A DNA stretch of 64,000 nucleotides from Anaerolinea sp. Its GTDB lineage: Bacteria > Chloroflexota > Anaerolineae > Anaerolineales > Anaerolineaceae. Positions 35,455-44,345 of this stretch are shown here, piece by piece. The stretch covers positions 186,001-250,000 of the forward strand of contig DYEC01000001.1 of NCBI GenBank assembly GCA_020725865.1, in the 5' to 3' direction. A model generated the notes under the pieces. The model worked only from the letters and a program-made list of their open reading frames with translations. It ran no database searches and was not told where the DNA came from. The first letter of the stretch is position 1. The number at the start of each line of letters is the position of its first letter. A program made the position numbers and the translations under genes.

Positions 35455-37104
35455 TCAGGACGGCGCAAATGGAAGTGTAAAATGAAAACGTGCGCCCTCG
35501 CCGGGTTTGCTTTCCACCCACATTTTACCTTTATAGCTGCTAATAATCTCCCTTGCTGTGCCAAGGCTGATTCCCAGACCGCCAAATCTGCGTGGTTCGG
35601 TGCGTTTCTGATTGGCTTCAAAAATTTTATCCAGGCGAGAGGCTTCAATGCCGGGACCGCTATCCTGAACCACAATATGGGCTGTCTGATTGATGGTTTT
35701 TTCCAGAGTAACAGTGATCCTTCCTCCAGGGTGGCAGAACTTGACTGCATTGCTCAGCAGAGCAGCCAACACTTGTCCAATCTGTCCAGCATCAGCAATT
35801 ACAAAGACCGGTTCTGCCGGAACCTCTGCACTTATTATAATCCGATCTGTTTGTGCATAGGGCAGAAATTGATTGACTGCTTTTTGAATGACCTCATTTA
35901 GCTTTGCCGCCAAGGGACCGGGTTGAATTTGAGTAGCTGGTGGAGGCTGAATGGATTGGGTGATCTGGTTGAGCTTGTAAAGTTCATCTTGAACAATTGC
36001 CAGAAATTGACGCTGTGGACCGGTCCAGCGCGCGGTAAACTCTCTGATCAATTTTTCCAGAGAGGTGATAGCATTTTTTAATGGCGTATTGAGTTCCTTT
36101 TTAAGTTGTTCTAACATTTCTGCGCTTACTTTTTCGCCCAGCTGTGCCTGCTCTGAAGCATATTGTAAAAGTCGGGCGCGGCTCTCAACAGCGCGAAACA
36201 GACTGGCATTCACCAGTGAGATAGCAGCATAATCTGCAGCGGCTTCAAGCAACCGTTGTTCGCTGGTTCCAAATTGCAGTGGCTGTCTCCGCATCATGCT
36301 CAACAGACCAATGACCTGATTTTGTGCTTTGACCGGTACGATGAGCGCCGATTGACCAAGCGATGCGATTTTGAAACGCTTAAGCGCGTCACCGAAGATT
36401 GAAAGTGGCTCGCCTGACATGGCAATTAGCGAACTGATCCCGTCATCCCAGGGCAAATTTAATCGCTCCTCAAGTGATGCAGGAAGGTTACGGTACGCAA
36501 CCAGGTTGAACGATTTGGAAGTTTCATCGCGAAGCAGTAACCAACCCAGATCAGCCTGAGTGATCTGGACTGCGCCATCCAGTATTTTTTCAAAGAGCAA
36601 TTGTTGGTTTGTGGTTGAGGTGACCGCTTTACCAAGCGACAGAATTGTGGTTAATTCGCGCACCCGCGCCTGAAGCTCCTGATTGGTTTGCTCCAGTTGA
36701 CGGGCAAGGCGGTCACGTTCGCGGCGCGCATGAACCTGTTTAAGTGCGCGCTCTACTACATTGATGATCTCAGCCTCGCGCACAGGCCAGAACAGGTAAT
36801 CGCTTGCTCCCAGCCGAAAGGCATCAATGATGTTACTCTCTTTTCCCTTTTGTGCCAGGATGATGACAGGGCTTTCAATGTTTTGTGAGTTGAGCGCTAC
36901 CAGCAGGTCTTTGGCACTCAAACCGGGCAAAGCGATGTTCACAATGATAACGTCTGGCATGACCTGAATGATTTTGGGAATAGCGGCACCGGCATCTTCG
37001 ATTACCAGAGGTTGATAACCGGCGGCTTGCAACGCCTGATGGGCGATGAAATCTGATATGAGGGGATCATTTTCAATAATGAGAATTCGATCACTTGCTG
37101 CCAT
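35455..37104 (-). CDS. Pseudo-histidine kinase with pseudo-receiver and GAF domains
   Basis: This 549-residue protein has a receiver-like domain (~5-120) with Asn56 in place of the phospho-accepting Asp (I-I-V-N-I-A-L-P-G), then a coiled coil, a GAF domain (~165-300), and a HisKA-like helix pair. There the expected H-E-L-x-T-P reads K-E-L-N-T-P, so Lys336 replaces the phospho-His. An HATPase follows with intact L-S-N-A-V-K-F, D-S-G-P-G-I and G-G-L-G-I-S. It may bind ATP but cannot autophosphorylate in the usual way. The ATG at 37104 was chosen because the receiver starts there and a -10 box lies ten bases upstream. Confidence 0.88.
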   Translation of the reverse strand: MAASDRILIIENDPLISDFIAHQALQAAGYQPLVIEDAGAAIPKIIQVMPDVIIVNIALPGLSAKDLLVALNSQNIESPVIILAQKGKESNIIDAFRLGASDYLFWPVREAEIINVVERALKQVHARRERDRLARQLEQTNQELQARVRELTTILSLGKAVTSTTNQQLLFEKILDGAVQITQADLGWLLLRDETSKSFNLVAYRNLPASLEERLNLPWDDGISSLIAMSGEPLSIFGDALKRFKIASLGQSALIVPVKAQNQVIGLLSMMRRQPLQFGTSEQRLLEAAADYAAISLVNASLFRAVESRARLLQYASEQAQLGEKVSAEMLEQLKKELNTPLKNAITSLEKLIREFTARWTGPQRQFLAIVQDELYKLNQITQSIQPPPATQIQPGPLAAKLNEVIQKAVNQFLPYAQTDRIIISAEVPAEPVFVIADAGQIGQVLAALLSNAVKFCHPGGRITVTLEKTINQTAHIVVQDSGPGIEASRLDKIFEANQKRTEPRRFGGLGISLGTAREIISSYKGKMWVESKPGEGARFHFTLPFAPS

Positions 37105-37114
37105 ATGTACAATA

Positions 37115-37143
37115 ATCATAGCACGGATAAGGAAAATTGGAAA
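37115..37143 (-). promoter_or_regulatory. Promoter of the kinase pair, near-leaderless
   Basis: TTTCCA (37143-37138), a 17-base spacer ending in TG-C, and TATGAT (37120-37115) on the minus strand, ten bases before the ATG at 37104. No ribosome-binding site is present. Confidence 0.6.
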
Positions 37144-37318
37144 GAAAACCTGAACCAAGCCTCAAACTCATGCAAACCTTACAATTTCATTTCATTTTTA
37201 TCAAAGTGTAGAATTAAAAAAAACTATGTTAATATAATTTTGGAATGGTGATCCATTAAAGCAATAAGGGAGGTATTTGGGGTGGGAAATTCCGGGGTGT
37301 TATAGGAGGATTTGCAAT

Positions 37319-38947
37319 ATGAGGGGACAACTTCATTCAATTCTAAAGAAACCTCCGCAGAAGTTCAGATGGGTTGGGATATCGTTTTTATTTCTTGTCT
37401 ATCTTTTGACCAATTTATTCCGAGTTGGGGGTTATGAGTTCATTACTAACCTAAATAATATTCTGCCTATTTTAGTGGCATTTGTCCTGTTGATTATTAC
37501 ACTTTTGCTATTCCATCGAGTACCGGCGGGACCTAATCGCGGATTATGGTTTGGACTGGCTATTGGTTGGGGGTTATGGTTGATTGCGGAGATATGGTGG
37601 TTCACTGCTGATATTTTACTTCAGGAATTGCCTTTCCCTTCCGGGGCAGATTTTTTCTGGGTAGCCGCTTACATTCCGATCATTGCGGCGCTTGCGATGC
37701 GAAGCTCCTCGCTTCCCAAAAGTCTTTCCCCGCATCAACAAATTTCGATATGGATTTTGGGGCTAGTGTATACAGGTATCACTGGATTTTTTGTCTTGCG
37801 ACCTGCAGTGGCGAATTTCGTTTCAGATACCATGTTGGGAGGCTTTGTTAGCGTTTTTTATCCATTAGCCGATATTACCCTATTTGCATTGAGTTTGCGG
37901 ATATTGTTTTCCTATCGTCAGGGACTATACGGGCGTGCCTGGACATGGATTTCTGCGGGCTTTGCGCTGTTTGCTGTCTCTGACTTATTGTTTGGATACA
38001 CAGTCAATGCGGGACTGTATTATCCGGAGGGTGAGCTTAATTTGATTAGTACGGTTGGAGTGGATGTCACCTACAGTGCCAGTTATTTTCTTTGTCTGGT
38101 GGGTGTGGCTCAGGTCCAGACTTTGCAGGTTGGCTATCGCCAATTAGAAGGTACTGTGCCCATTTTAGATATCCTTCCAAACGCACATGTCTTTTTGCTT
38201 ACTAAAGATGACTGTACTATCACAATGGTTAGCGCCAATTATGCACAAATATTTCCGTTAGATATACAAGATATAAAGGGAAAGACAGTCGCTGAAGCTC
38301 TTGGGACTTTGCCAGGTGATGCCGATGTACTGATCAAGGATATTAAGACCGTTAAAACGATAAATGGACGACCTTTGAATGTAAAAACCCGATATGGGGT
38401 ACAACAAGCCCTTGTTTCCGGAATGTCCGTTGAAGGTCCGGAAGGGAAAGATTTTGGAGGGATGGCGCTGCTTCTTTGGATATTTTCAGAGAACTATGCG
38501 CTGGATGAGATCTTGACAGATTATGAAAAGTGGGTGGTGCGTATATTGTTGAGCAAAACGGGTCTAAAGGAGAGAGAAGAGCTTGAGATTAAGCGCTTTC
38601 TTTCAAATTACTACACAGGATATCTGACAGCTTTATACAATCGCGTTCTTGTGGAGGGAGGAGGAATCATGGTGGATGCGTTTTTGGCAGAATTGCGAAC
38701 TGTTGCCCAGAGGCAGGGATGGCGAGTTGATTTTATGACGGATTCCTTTCTGGATATTGATGCGCTGACCTTGGCGCAAACTAGGGAATGCCTGCCTGCT
38801 TTGTTGAACACTGCCAAAAACTTTACTGCCAGAGTCATTGATCCTGTAACCACTGAGATGATTGTTGATGGTATCCGTGCAAAATATAGCGATATGATTT
38901 TAAAGAATGTCTCATATTATGAGACGGCAAAAGAGACACATCCTTGA
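37319..38947 (+). CDS. Multi-span membrane sensor-like protein with PAS-like domain
   Basis: This 542-residue protein has about eight or nine hydrophobic segments in the first ~285 residues. A PAS-like domain follows (~295-385, with I-L-P-N-A-H-V-F-L-L-T-K-D-D and V-S-A-N-Y-A-Q-I-F), then a helical C-terminal part with no kinase, cyclase or regulator motif. It is divergent from the two kinase-like genes and may pass a membrane or redox/ligand signal to them. The ATG at 37319 was chosen because AGGAGGA lies eight bases upstream. TATAAT occurs at ~37232. Confidence 0.75.
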   Translation: MRGQLHSILKKPPQKFRWVGISFLFLVYLLTNLFRVGGYEFITNLNNILPILVAFVLLIITLLLFHRVPAGPNRGLWFGLAIGWGLWLIAEIWWFTADILLQELPFPSGADFFWVAAYIPIIAALAMRSSSLPKSLSPHQQISIWILGLVYTGITGFFVLRPAVANFVSDTMLGGFVSVFYPLADITLFALSLRILFSYRQGLYGRAWTWISAGFALFAVSDLLFGYTVNAGLYYPEGELNLISTVGVDVTYSASYFLCLVGVAQVQTLQVGYRQLEGTVPILDILPNAHVFLLTKDDCTITMVSANYAQIFPLDIQDIKGKTVAEALGTLPGDADVLIKDIKTVKTINGRPLNVKTRYGVQQALVSGMSVEGPEGKDFGGMALLLWIFSENYALDEILTDYEKWVVRILLSKTGLKEREELEIKRFLSNYYTGYLTALYNRVLVEGGGIMVDAFLAELRTVAQRQGWRVDFMTDSFLDIDALTLAQTRECLPALLNTAKNFTARVIDPVTTEMIVDGIRAKYSDMILKNVSYYETAKETHP

Positions 38948-38976
38948 TCCTGTAAATAATTCTTTATCACAGAGTC

Positions 38977-39005
38977 TTGACAGGGGGATAACTATTTGCT
39001 AATAT
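38977..39005 (+). promoter_or_regulatory. Promoter of the cysK leader
   Basis: TTGACA (38977-38982), a 17-base spacer ending in TGC, and TAATAT (39000-39005): a -35 plus extended -10. The transcript should begin near 39012, giving a leader of about 220 bases before cysK. Confidence 0.75.
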
Positions 39006-39037
39006 TATTGATAATTCTGATATAAATTGGAGTAAAC

Positions 39038-39073
39038 ATGTTGACGTGCATGTGTCTAGGGCGGGACTTCTAG
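39038..39073 (+). CDS. Leader peptide MLTCMCLGRDF upstream of cysK
   Basis: This 11-codon frame has a well placed GGAG site six bases before its ATG. It encodes Met-Leu-Thr-Cys-Met-Cys-Leu-Gly-Arg-Asp-Phe and stops inside the loop of a GC-rich hairpin. Two Cys codons out of 11, directly ahead of the cysteine synthase operon and its terminator hairpins, fit a ribosome-stalling sensor of cysteinyl-tRNA supply. It is too short for ordinary gene finding, and its expression is an inference. Confidence 0.6.
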   Translation: MLTCMCLGRDF

Positions 39074-39086
39074 CTGCCGCCCTTTT
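39059..39086 (+). terminator. First hairpin of the cysK leader
   Basis: GGGCGG (39059-39064) and CCGCCC (39077-39082) pair around a 12-base loop holding the leader-peptide stop codon, then TTTT. It may be a weak terminator or an anti-structure opened by the ribosome. Confidence 0.55.
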
Positions 39087-39102
39087 CGGATAGAGAAAAT
39101 AC

Positions 39103-39200
39103 AGCCGACCGGCACGGTGGCAGTTAGCAGTTCCGCGAGACAATCTTGATTGCTTTGTGCGCTGCGTTGGAAAACCGTTTTGCCGGTCGGCTTTTCTTTT
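39103..39200 (+). promoter_or_regulatory. Attenuator-like terminator stem of the cysK leader
   Basis: AGCCGACCGGCA (39103-39114) and TGCCGGTCGGCT (39181-39192) are perfectly complementary over 12 bp and are followed by TTTCTTTTTC. The enclosed ~66 bases hold further pairings (ACGG/CCGT, GCA...TGC, CAATC-TT-GATTG), so it is a branched structure rather than a plain terminator. It ends about 40 bases before the cysK start. Confidence 0.75.
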
Positions 39201-39232
39201 TCGATATGGATAATGTTTGAGGAGTGCATATC

Positions 39233-40165
39233 ATGAAAATTGCCAATGATGTCACTGAGTTAATTGGTAATACGCCTCTTGTGCGCTTACAGCGAGTGAG
39301 AGATGGCGCTTTAGCTGATGTGGCGCTCAAGTTGGAATACTTTAATCCTGCACATAGCGTGAAAGACCGTATTGGTGTCTCGATGATACGAGCGGCTGAA
39401 GAGGCAGGGTTGATCAAGCCGGATACAATCATCGTTGAGCCAACCAGTGGCAATACCGGAATTGCACTGGCAATGGTTTGCGCAGCGCGGGGATATGCTT
39501 GTACGCTGGTGATGCCAGAAACGATGAGCAAAGAACGGCGAATGCTTTTGCGCGCCTATGGGGCGAATCTGATCCTGACCCCAGGCTCGGAGGGAATGGC
39601 TGGGGCGATTCGTAAGGCTGAGGAATTGGTTAACAGCGACTCGCGCTATTTTATGCCTCAGCAATTTCAAAACCCGGCAAATCCGGAAATTCACCGCCGT
39701 ACCACCGCTGAAGAAATCTGGCGGGATACTGATGGACAGGTGGATATTGTCGTTGCCGGCGTTGGCACCGGTGGGACGATCACCGGTGTGGGCGAGGTAT
39801 TGAAGGCGCGCAAACAATCGGTAAGAATGATCGCGGTTGAGCCGGATGCCTCTCCGGTCCTCTCCGGTGGGCAAAAGGGTCCGCATCCCATTCAAGGTAT
39901 CGGCGCGGGTTTTGTGCCAGATATATTAAACACAAAAATATATGATGAGATTATTCGGGTAAAGGCTGAAGATGCTTTTAGCACCGCCAGACGGCTGGCA
40001 CGCGAAGAAGGGCTGTTGGTGGGCATTTCTTCTGGCGCAGCTACTTGGGCGGCGTTGCAAGTGGCAAAGCGAGCTGAGAATGCTGGTAAGCTGATTGTAG
40101 TGATTATCCCTTCGTTTGGCGAGCGTTATCTGAGCACGGCGTTGTACGCTGATCTGGCAGAGTAA
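39233..40165 (+). CDS. cysK: Cysteine synthase A
   Basis: This 310-residue PLP enzyme makes cysteine from O-acetylserine and sulfide. It has G-N-T-P-L-V-R-L near residue 12, the Schiff-base Lys in [19 protein letters not shown] near 68 and the phosphate loop G-T-G-G-T-I-T-G-V near 177. The ATG at 39233 was chosen because GAGGAG lies eight bases upstream; a GTG three codons earlier sits inside that site. It leads the cysK-cysE operon under the leader described. Confidence 0.97.
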   Translation: MKIANDVTELIGNTPLVRLQRVRDGALADVALKLEYFNPAHSVKDRIGVSMIRAAEEAGLIKPDTIIVEPTSGNTGIALAMVCAARGYACTLVMPETMSKERRMLLRAYGANLILTPGSEGMAGAIRKAEELVNSDSRYFMPQQFQNPANPEIHRRTTAEEIWRDTDGQVDIVVAGVGTGGTITGVGEVLKARKQSVRMIAVEPDASPVLSGGQKGPHPIQGIGAGFVPDILNTKIYDEIIRVKAEDAFSTARRLAREEGLLVGISSGAATWAALQVAKRAENAGKLIVVIIPSFGERYLSTALYADLAE

Positions 40166-40185
40166 TGCTCGAATGAGGTGAAAGA

Positions 40186-40971
40186 ATGGGCATTTCGTTA
40201 TTTAAGATGATGAAGAGTGATATACAGGCTGTTTTTGAACGCGATCCGGCGGCAAGGAGTACACTGGAAGTAATCTTGTGCTATCCCGGTTTGCATGCTG
40301 TATGGGGGTACCGATTGGCACATTGGCTCTGGACGCATCGTCTTAAGCTATTTGGGCGATTAGTCTCGCATCTTGTGCGCGGCTTGACCGGGGTGGAGAT
40401 TCATCCGGGAGCGAAAATCTGCCCCAGCTTATTTATTGACCATGGCATGGGGGTAGTGATCGGCGAGACGGCGGAAATTGGCTGCAATGTGACCATGTAC
40501 CACGGCGTGACGCTGGGCGGTGTCAGTCTGAATAAGGGCAAACGCCATCCCACCATTCAGGACAATGTGGTTATTGGGGCAGGTGCAAAAATCCTTGGGG
40601 CTATAACGGTTGGTGAGGGCAGTCGCATTGGTGCCAATGCAGTGGTAGTCAAGGATGTTCCACCCAATTCTGTGGTGGTGGGGGTGCCGGGACAGGTGGT
40701 GGTACGCAGCCAGCCGCGTCCGGCGGCACCTGATCTGAATCATGATAAATTGCCTGATACAATTGGCACTGCATTGGCTGCTGTGATCAGTCGTCTGGAG
40801 GAACTCGAACACAAACTTGAAGAGTATTCTTCTGCCCAACCAATGCTGGTAACACAAGGTGAATGGATGGGCTTAGCAGAGGGAGCGGGAAATAATGGGT
40901 CTCATGTTCGTCAGACGCTTCCCCATGCACCAGATCATGGGCTATGGCGCGGTGAGGATTTCATGATCTGA
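40186..40971 (+). CDS. cysE: Serine O-acetyltransferase
   Basis: This 261-residue left-handed beta-helix enzyme forms O-acetylserine from serine and acetyl-CoA. It shows [32 protein letters not shown] and [10 protein letters not shown]. The C-terminus is extended by ~70 residues beyond the helix and ends D-F-M-I; the terminal Ile suits the CysE tail that inserts into CysK. It lies 20 bases after cysK. Confidence 0.95.
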   Translation: MGISLFKMMKSDIQAVFERDPAARSTLEVILCYPGLHAVWGYRLAHWLWTHRLKLFGRLVSHLVRGLTGVEIHPGAKICPSLFIDHGMGVVIGETAEIGCNVTMYHGVTLGGVSLNKGKRHPTIQDNVVIGAGAKILGAITVGEGSRIGANAVVVKDVPPNSVVVGVPGQVVVRSQPRPAAPDLNHDKLPDTIGTALAAVISRLEELEHKLEEYSSAQPMLVTQGEWMGLAEGAGNNGSHVRQTLPHAPDHGLWRGEDFMI

Positions 40972-40988
40972 TAGAACTCAGAGTTTTC

Positions 40989-41981
40989 CTAGTCAGGTGG
41001 CGGCTTTTTCGCACTTATACCGCCTGCCAGCAACACCAGGATGCCCAAAACCGAGATGCCGATTAGGAGAAGAGCAAAGTTTTGACGACTCAATTTGGGC
41101 ATCCTGAAAGATTCTGGTGGCTTGGTTTCTTCTGCAGTGACGTTAATGGTTGCAGTTGGGCGGGTAGGTTTGGGTGTGAAGGTTGGTTTGGGGGTGCGGG
41201 TTGCAGGACGGGGTGTTCTGGTGATGGTGGGGGTCACGGTTTGTGTGAAAGCCGGGCGAATGAGGAGTTGTTGATTGGGATAGATCAAAGGACTTTTAGT
41301 GCTTAAGCCATTCTGGGCGATCAGAATGTCTACACTGACCTGATATGCTATGGCAATACTCCATACTGTTTCACCGGTCTGAACCACATGAATGATGGAG
41401 CCGTTCGGGCGCGGTGTTGCTGTCTGTCGAGGTATGATTGCTTCAGAGTTGGTCGCAGTGCGTGCCTCGCCTGTTCCTTTATTCTGGATGGCGCATACAT
41501 CAAGAGTGTAATACACCACTCCGTTTTTCTCGGCAACTCCTGCGCCGGCGTCTGTGTATTGGGCGTTGAGTATGACCAGCTCACGGTGTTCATAGTCGTT
41601 CCAGATTGTATTGACAACATAGTCTACATTGGTGGCAAGCTGAGCAAGCGCAACGGCTTCATCGCAGACAATGCTGGCACCGTTGCCATAACCGGCAGCC
41701 AACGCCCGATTGGTTTCGTTGGTACCGCCAGCACCCAGGTGAGTAAAGTAGCCCAACGAAGCCTGGTAGACAGCATGTGCCTGCGCTGCGTTCATTAGAG
41801 CCGAATCGGCCCGAAGTGGGGGCAAGTTGCGACTGGCGCGCAGTTTATTGACTGCAGCGATCAAATCAGCAGGCGCCGGTGGTGTAGATTGAACTGCATA
41901 TACCGGCTCGGTGTAGGCGAAAACAGTCCAGGAAACAACCAGTAGCGACAGAATAAGAAGCAAGCAGGATTTTTTATCCAT
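40989..41981 (-). CDS. CAP domain, LysM and C-terminal membrane anchor protein (copy 2)
   Basis: This 330-residue exported protein has a signal segment (~5-28), a CAP/SCP domain (~38-165, with S-R-N-L-P-P-L-R-A and A-A-Q-A-H-A-V-Y), a LysM (~195-245, H-V-V-Q-T-G-E-T-V-W-S-I), a Thr/Pro stalk, one membrane helix (~300-320) and a short positive tail. LysM suggests peptidoglycan or glycan binding. The ATG follows directly on the stop of its paralogue (TGAATG), so translation is coupled. Confidence 0.85.
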   Translation of the reverse strand: MDKKSCLLLILSLLVVSWTVFAYTEPVYAVQSTPPAPADLIAAVNKLRASRNLPPLRADSALMNAAQAHAVYQASLGYFTHLGAGGTNETNRALAAGYGNGASIVCDEAVALAQLATNVDYVVNTIWNDYEHRELVILNAQYTDAGAGVAEKNGVVYYTLDVCAIQNKGTGEARTATNSEAIIPRQTATPRPNGSIIHVVQTGETVWSIAIAYQVSVDILIAQNGLSTKSPLIYPNQQLLIRPAFTQTVTPTITRTPRPATRTPKPTFTPKPTRPTATINVTAEETKPPESFRMPKLSRQNFALLLIGISVLGILVLLAGGISAKKPPPD

Positions 41982-42995
41982 TCAGGAAAGCGGCGGTTTC
42001 TTGTGCTCACTCAGAAAAGTCATCAACACGGAAATCAAACCAAGCGCGCAGATGACAATGATCGCAATCCCTAGCCAGCGTCCTTGACCGCTTTTGAGTG
42101 AAGGAATCTCGGGAAGAATAGGTGGTCGGGTAGCTGTTGATGTCACAGTTGGTGTGCGCGTGGGGATAGTTGGGCGCGGGGTGAAAGTTGGCACGGGTGT
42201 ACGTGTGGGTGGGACCGAGGTGTTGGTAACTGTTGGCGATACAGTGGGTGTAGACGGTCCACGGATGATGATTTTTTGTCCGACATATAACACTGGGTTG
42301 TTGGGATCAATCCATGGATTAAGCGCGGCGATATCTACAATTTTGACATTGTAAGCAATGGCGATGCTCCATAAAGCCTGCCCTTCCTGTACAACATGGA
42401 TGATGGAACCGTCCGGATTGAGAGTTGATGTTTCCACGGGGATAATCCGTTGCGAGGTGGTCGGTTTTGGGGTGACCGCAATAAAGGTTGAACCAGAACT
42501 GCCAGGACTACCCGACGTGTATGCGGCATGTAGCACATAATAGGAATAACCATTGACTGTTGTGACACCAGCGCCGACATGACGGTAATTTGCATTGGTC
42601 ATTGGCAACATATGCAATTCGTCCGCCCAATCCTGATACACAATGGTTTGCACGGTTTTGTTAATACCACAAGAGATGTTCTCTGTAGCCCAGACTTTTG
42701 CCCCGCCCCCATAACCAGCCGCAGCAATACGATCACTAACGCCGCCTAGGTGTGCGCAGGAACTATAAGCTGCCATGGTAGCAGATGTCTGCTGGGCAGT
42801 GCTCATCAGAATTGGGTCAATTTCAAGCGCTGATAAACCATTGGCAATGCGAATGGCATTGATTTCTGCAATGATTGCATAGGGGTCTGCTGTTTGGGTT
42901 GCTGATTGGTAAATGGCGCTGGCATAGACAGGAACGGTCATTGCCAGCGTCGATAACAGAAAAGCAGATAGCAAAATAAAAAAAATTCGGCGCAT
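41982..42995 (-). CDS. CAP domain, LysM and C-terminal membrane anchor protein (copy 1)
   Basis: This 337-residue paralogue of the following gene has the same order: signal peptide (~1-25), CAP/SCP domain (~38-165, with I-A-N-G-L-S-A-L-E and H-L-G-G-V-S), LysM (~200-250, H-V-V-Q-E-G-Q-A-L-W-S-I-A-I-A-Y), a Thr/Pro/Val stalk, a membrane helix near 312-332 and the tail H-K-K-P-P-L-S. No ribosome-binding site; TATAAT ends eight bases before the ATG, so the mRNA should be leaderless. Confidence 0.85.
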   Translation of the reverse strand: MRRIFFILLSAFLLSTLAMTVPVYASAIYQSATQTADPYAIIAEINAIRIANGLSALEIDPILMSTAQQTSATMAAYSSCAHLGGVSDRIAAAGYGGGAKVWATENISCGINKTVQTIVYQDWADELHMLPMTNANYRHVGAGVTTVNGYSYYVLHAAYTSGSPGSSGSTFIAVTPKPTTSQRIIPVETSTLNPDGSIIHVVQEGQALWSIAIAYNVKIVDIAALNPWIDPNNPVLYVGQKIIIRGPSTPTVSPTVTNTSVPPTRTPVPTFTPRPTIPTRTPTVTSTATRPPILPEIPSLKSGQGRWLGIAIIVICALGLISVLMTFLSEHKKPPLS

Positions 42996-43003
42996 CGGGC
43001 TAT

Positions 43004-43009
43004 ATTATA
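43004..43009 (-). promoter_or_regulatory. -10 box of the CAP-LysM pair, leaderless
   Basis: TATAAT on the minus strand, eight bases before the ATG at 42995. The only TTGACA nearby is at too short a spacing (10), so the -35 is unclear. Confidence 0.6.
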
Positions 43010-43045
43010 CCTGATGCGCTGTCAAGGTTTGGGTGATGCACATCC

Positions 43046-43462
43046 TCAACTCAGGTGTTCACCCGGCTCTTTGCTCAGGGCTTCTGCGGCGACCAGAAAG
43101 TCGGCTGCTGCAATCATACCAGTAATTTCACCGTCTTTATTAACGACTGGTAAATGGTGTATACGGTGTTTTTTCATGATAAGGGCACATTCTTTAAGGC
43201 TCATGTCTTCCGGGACGGTGATAATTGGTGAAGACATGATGTCTTTAACCTTAAGGTCGCGCGGATTGCGATCCTGAGCGACAATTTTATCGCTGATGTC
43301 GCGAGAGGTAATAATACCGTACTCAGGATTGGCAGCAGTTTTTTTAACGATCAAGCTCTGGATGTATCGTCGGCGCATCATAGCTAATGCTTCGGCTACG
43401 GTGGCTTCAGGATCAACAAAGACAACAAGGTCCATCATCCAATCACGCACAGTAAATTGCAT
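43046..43462 (-). CDS. Tandem CBS-domain protein
   Basis: This 138-residue protein consists of two CBS domains (about residues 8-65 and 72-130), with A-T-V-A-E-A-L-A-M-M, Y-G-I-I-T-S-R-D-I, and H-H-L-P-V-V-N-K-D-G-E-I-T-G-M-I. Such modules bind adenine nucleotides or related ligands and regulate a partner protein; the partner is not evident here. AAGGAG precedes the ATG. Single gene. Confidence 0.9.
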   Translation of the reverse strand: MQFTVRDWMMDLVVFVDPEATVAEALAMMRRRYIQSLIVKKTAANPEYGIITSRDISDKIVAQDRNPRDLKVKDIMSSPIITVPEDMSLKECALIMKKHRIHHLPVVNKDGEITGMIAAADFLVAAEALSKEPGEHLS

Positions 43463-43546
43463 TTCCAGGTCTCCTTTCTGTGAGGTTTGATTTTAGTGGA
43501 CATGGCTCAATTAGAGTATAGCAGAAACCAGACCCGCTTTACAAGT

Positions 43547-44335
43547 TCAGCTGTTGCGTTTTGCAGGGTTGGGCCATTCCCATCGCTTCAGAGTGTCTAT
43601 TAACTCATGGGCTGTCAGGTCTAGCTTTATGGGGGTAATCGAGATATAACCTTCCGTCAACGCTCCAACATCACTTTCTTTTTCCGGTACTCCCAGCGGG
43701 AAATCGCCGCCAATCCAGTAATATGGTTTGCCGCGTGGGTCTTCGCGGCGAATTAATTCATCGCGATAAATGCGCAAGCCCAAGCGGGTAATTTGGTAGC
43801 CTTTGATTTGATCCAGTGGCAAATTTGGTACATTCACGTTTAACAAAGTTTCAGGTGGCAAAGGATACTTCAAGATGAGCCTGGCAATTTGAACCGCTAT
43901 GCTGGCGGCTGGTTGATAGTCTACGCCTTCAGTACTGGTTTCCGTTCCGTCCAGGCTGATTGCCATTGCCGGAATACCCCAAACCGCAGCTTCCATGGCC
44001 GCGGTGACGGTGCCCGAATAAGTCAGGTCATGTCCTAGATTGGCATAAGGGTTGATTCCAGAAACGACCAGATCAATGGGTTGCGGCAGCAGACCTAATA
44101 TTGCCAGTGCCACACAATCCGAAGGGGCACCATCGCTAGCCAGAGCAGGTGTCCCATCCGGTAGTGTGACCTCTTTAACACGGATTGGACGGTGTAACGT
44201 TTTAGAGTGTCCTGAAGCCGACCAGTTGTGGTCGGGAGCCAGGACACTAACCTGACCCAGTTGACGCATGGCTTGAGCCAGCGCGAAAAGCCCTGGCGCA
44301 TTAACGCCGTCATCATTGGTTACTAAAATATGCAT
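43547..44335 (-). CDS. surE: 5'-nucleotidase SurE
   Basis: This 262-residue metal-dependent phosphatase of nucleoside 5'-monophosphates starts M-H-I-L-V-T-N-D-D-G-V-N-A-P-G, whose Asp pair binds metal. It has S-G-I-N-P-Y-A-N-L-G near residue 95 and Y-S-G-T-V-T-A-A-M-E near 108. The ATG at 44335 was chosen because AAGGAT lies upstream and the family starts there; a longer frame adds 11 residues. It begins ten bases after the adenosine deaminase stop and both act on nucleotides, suggesting a salvage operon. Confidence 0.96.
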   Translation of the reverse strand: MHILVTNDDGVNAPGLFALAQAMRQLGQVSVLAPDHNWSASGHSKTLHRPIRVKEVTLPDGTPALASDGAPSDCVALAILGLLPQPIDLVVSGINPYANLGHDLTYSGTVTAAMEAAVWGIPAMAISLDGTETSTEGVDYQPAASIAVQIARLILKYPLPPETLLNVNVPNLPLDQIKGYQITRLGLRIYRDELIRREDPRGKPYYWIGGDFPLGVPEKESDVGALTEGYISITPIKLDLTAHELIDTLKRWEWPNPAKRNS

Positions 44336-44345
44336 TGTGCGATCC

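Noticed and set aside
39012-39200. SAM riboswitch or T-box at cysK
   Set aside because: No T-box motif (AGGGTGG) or SAM-riboswitch core was found; the leader peptide and terminator fit attenuation better.
39311-39895. 194-residue minus-strand frame inside cysK
   Set aside because: Antisense shadow of a strongly conserved gene.
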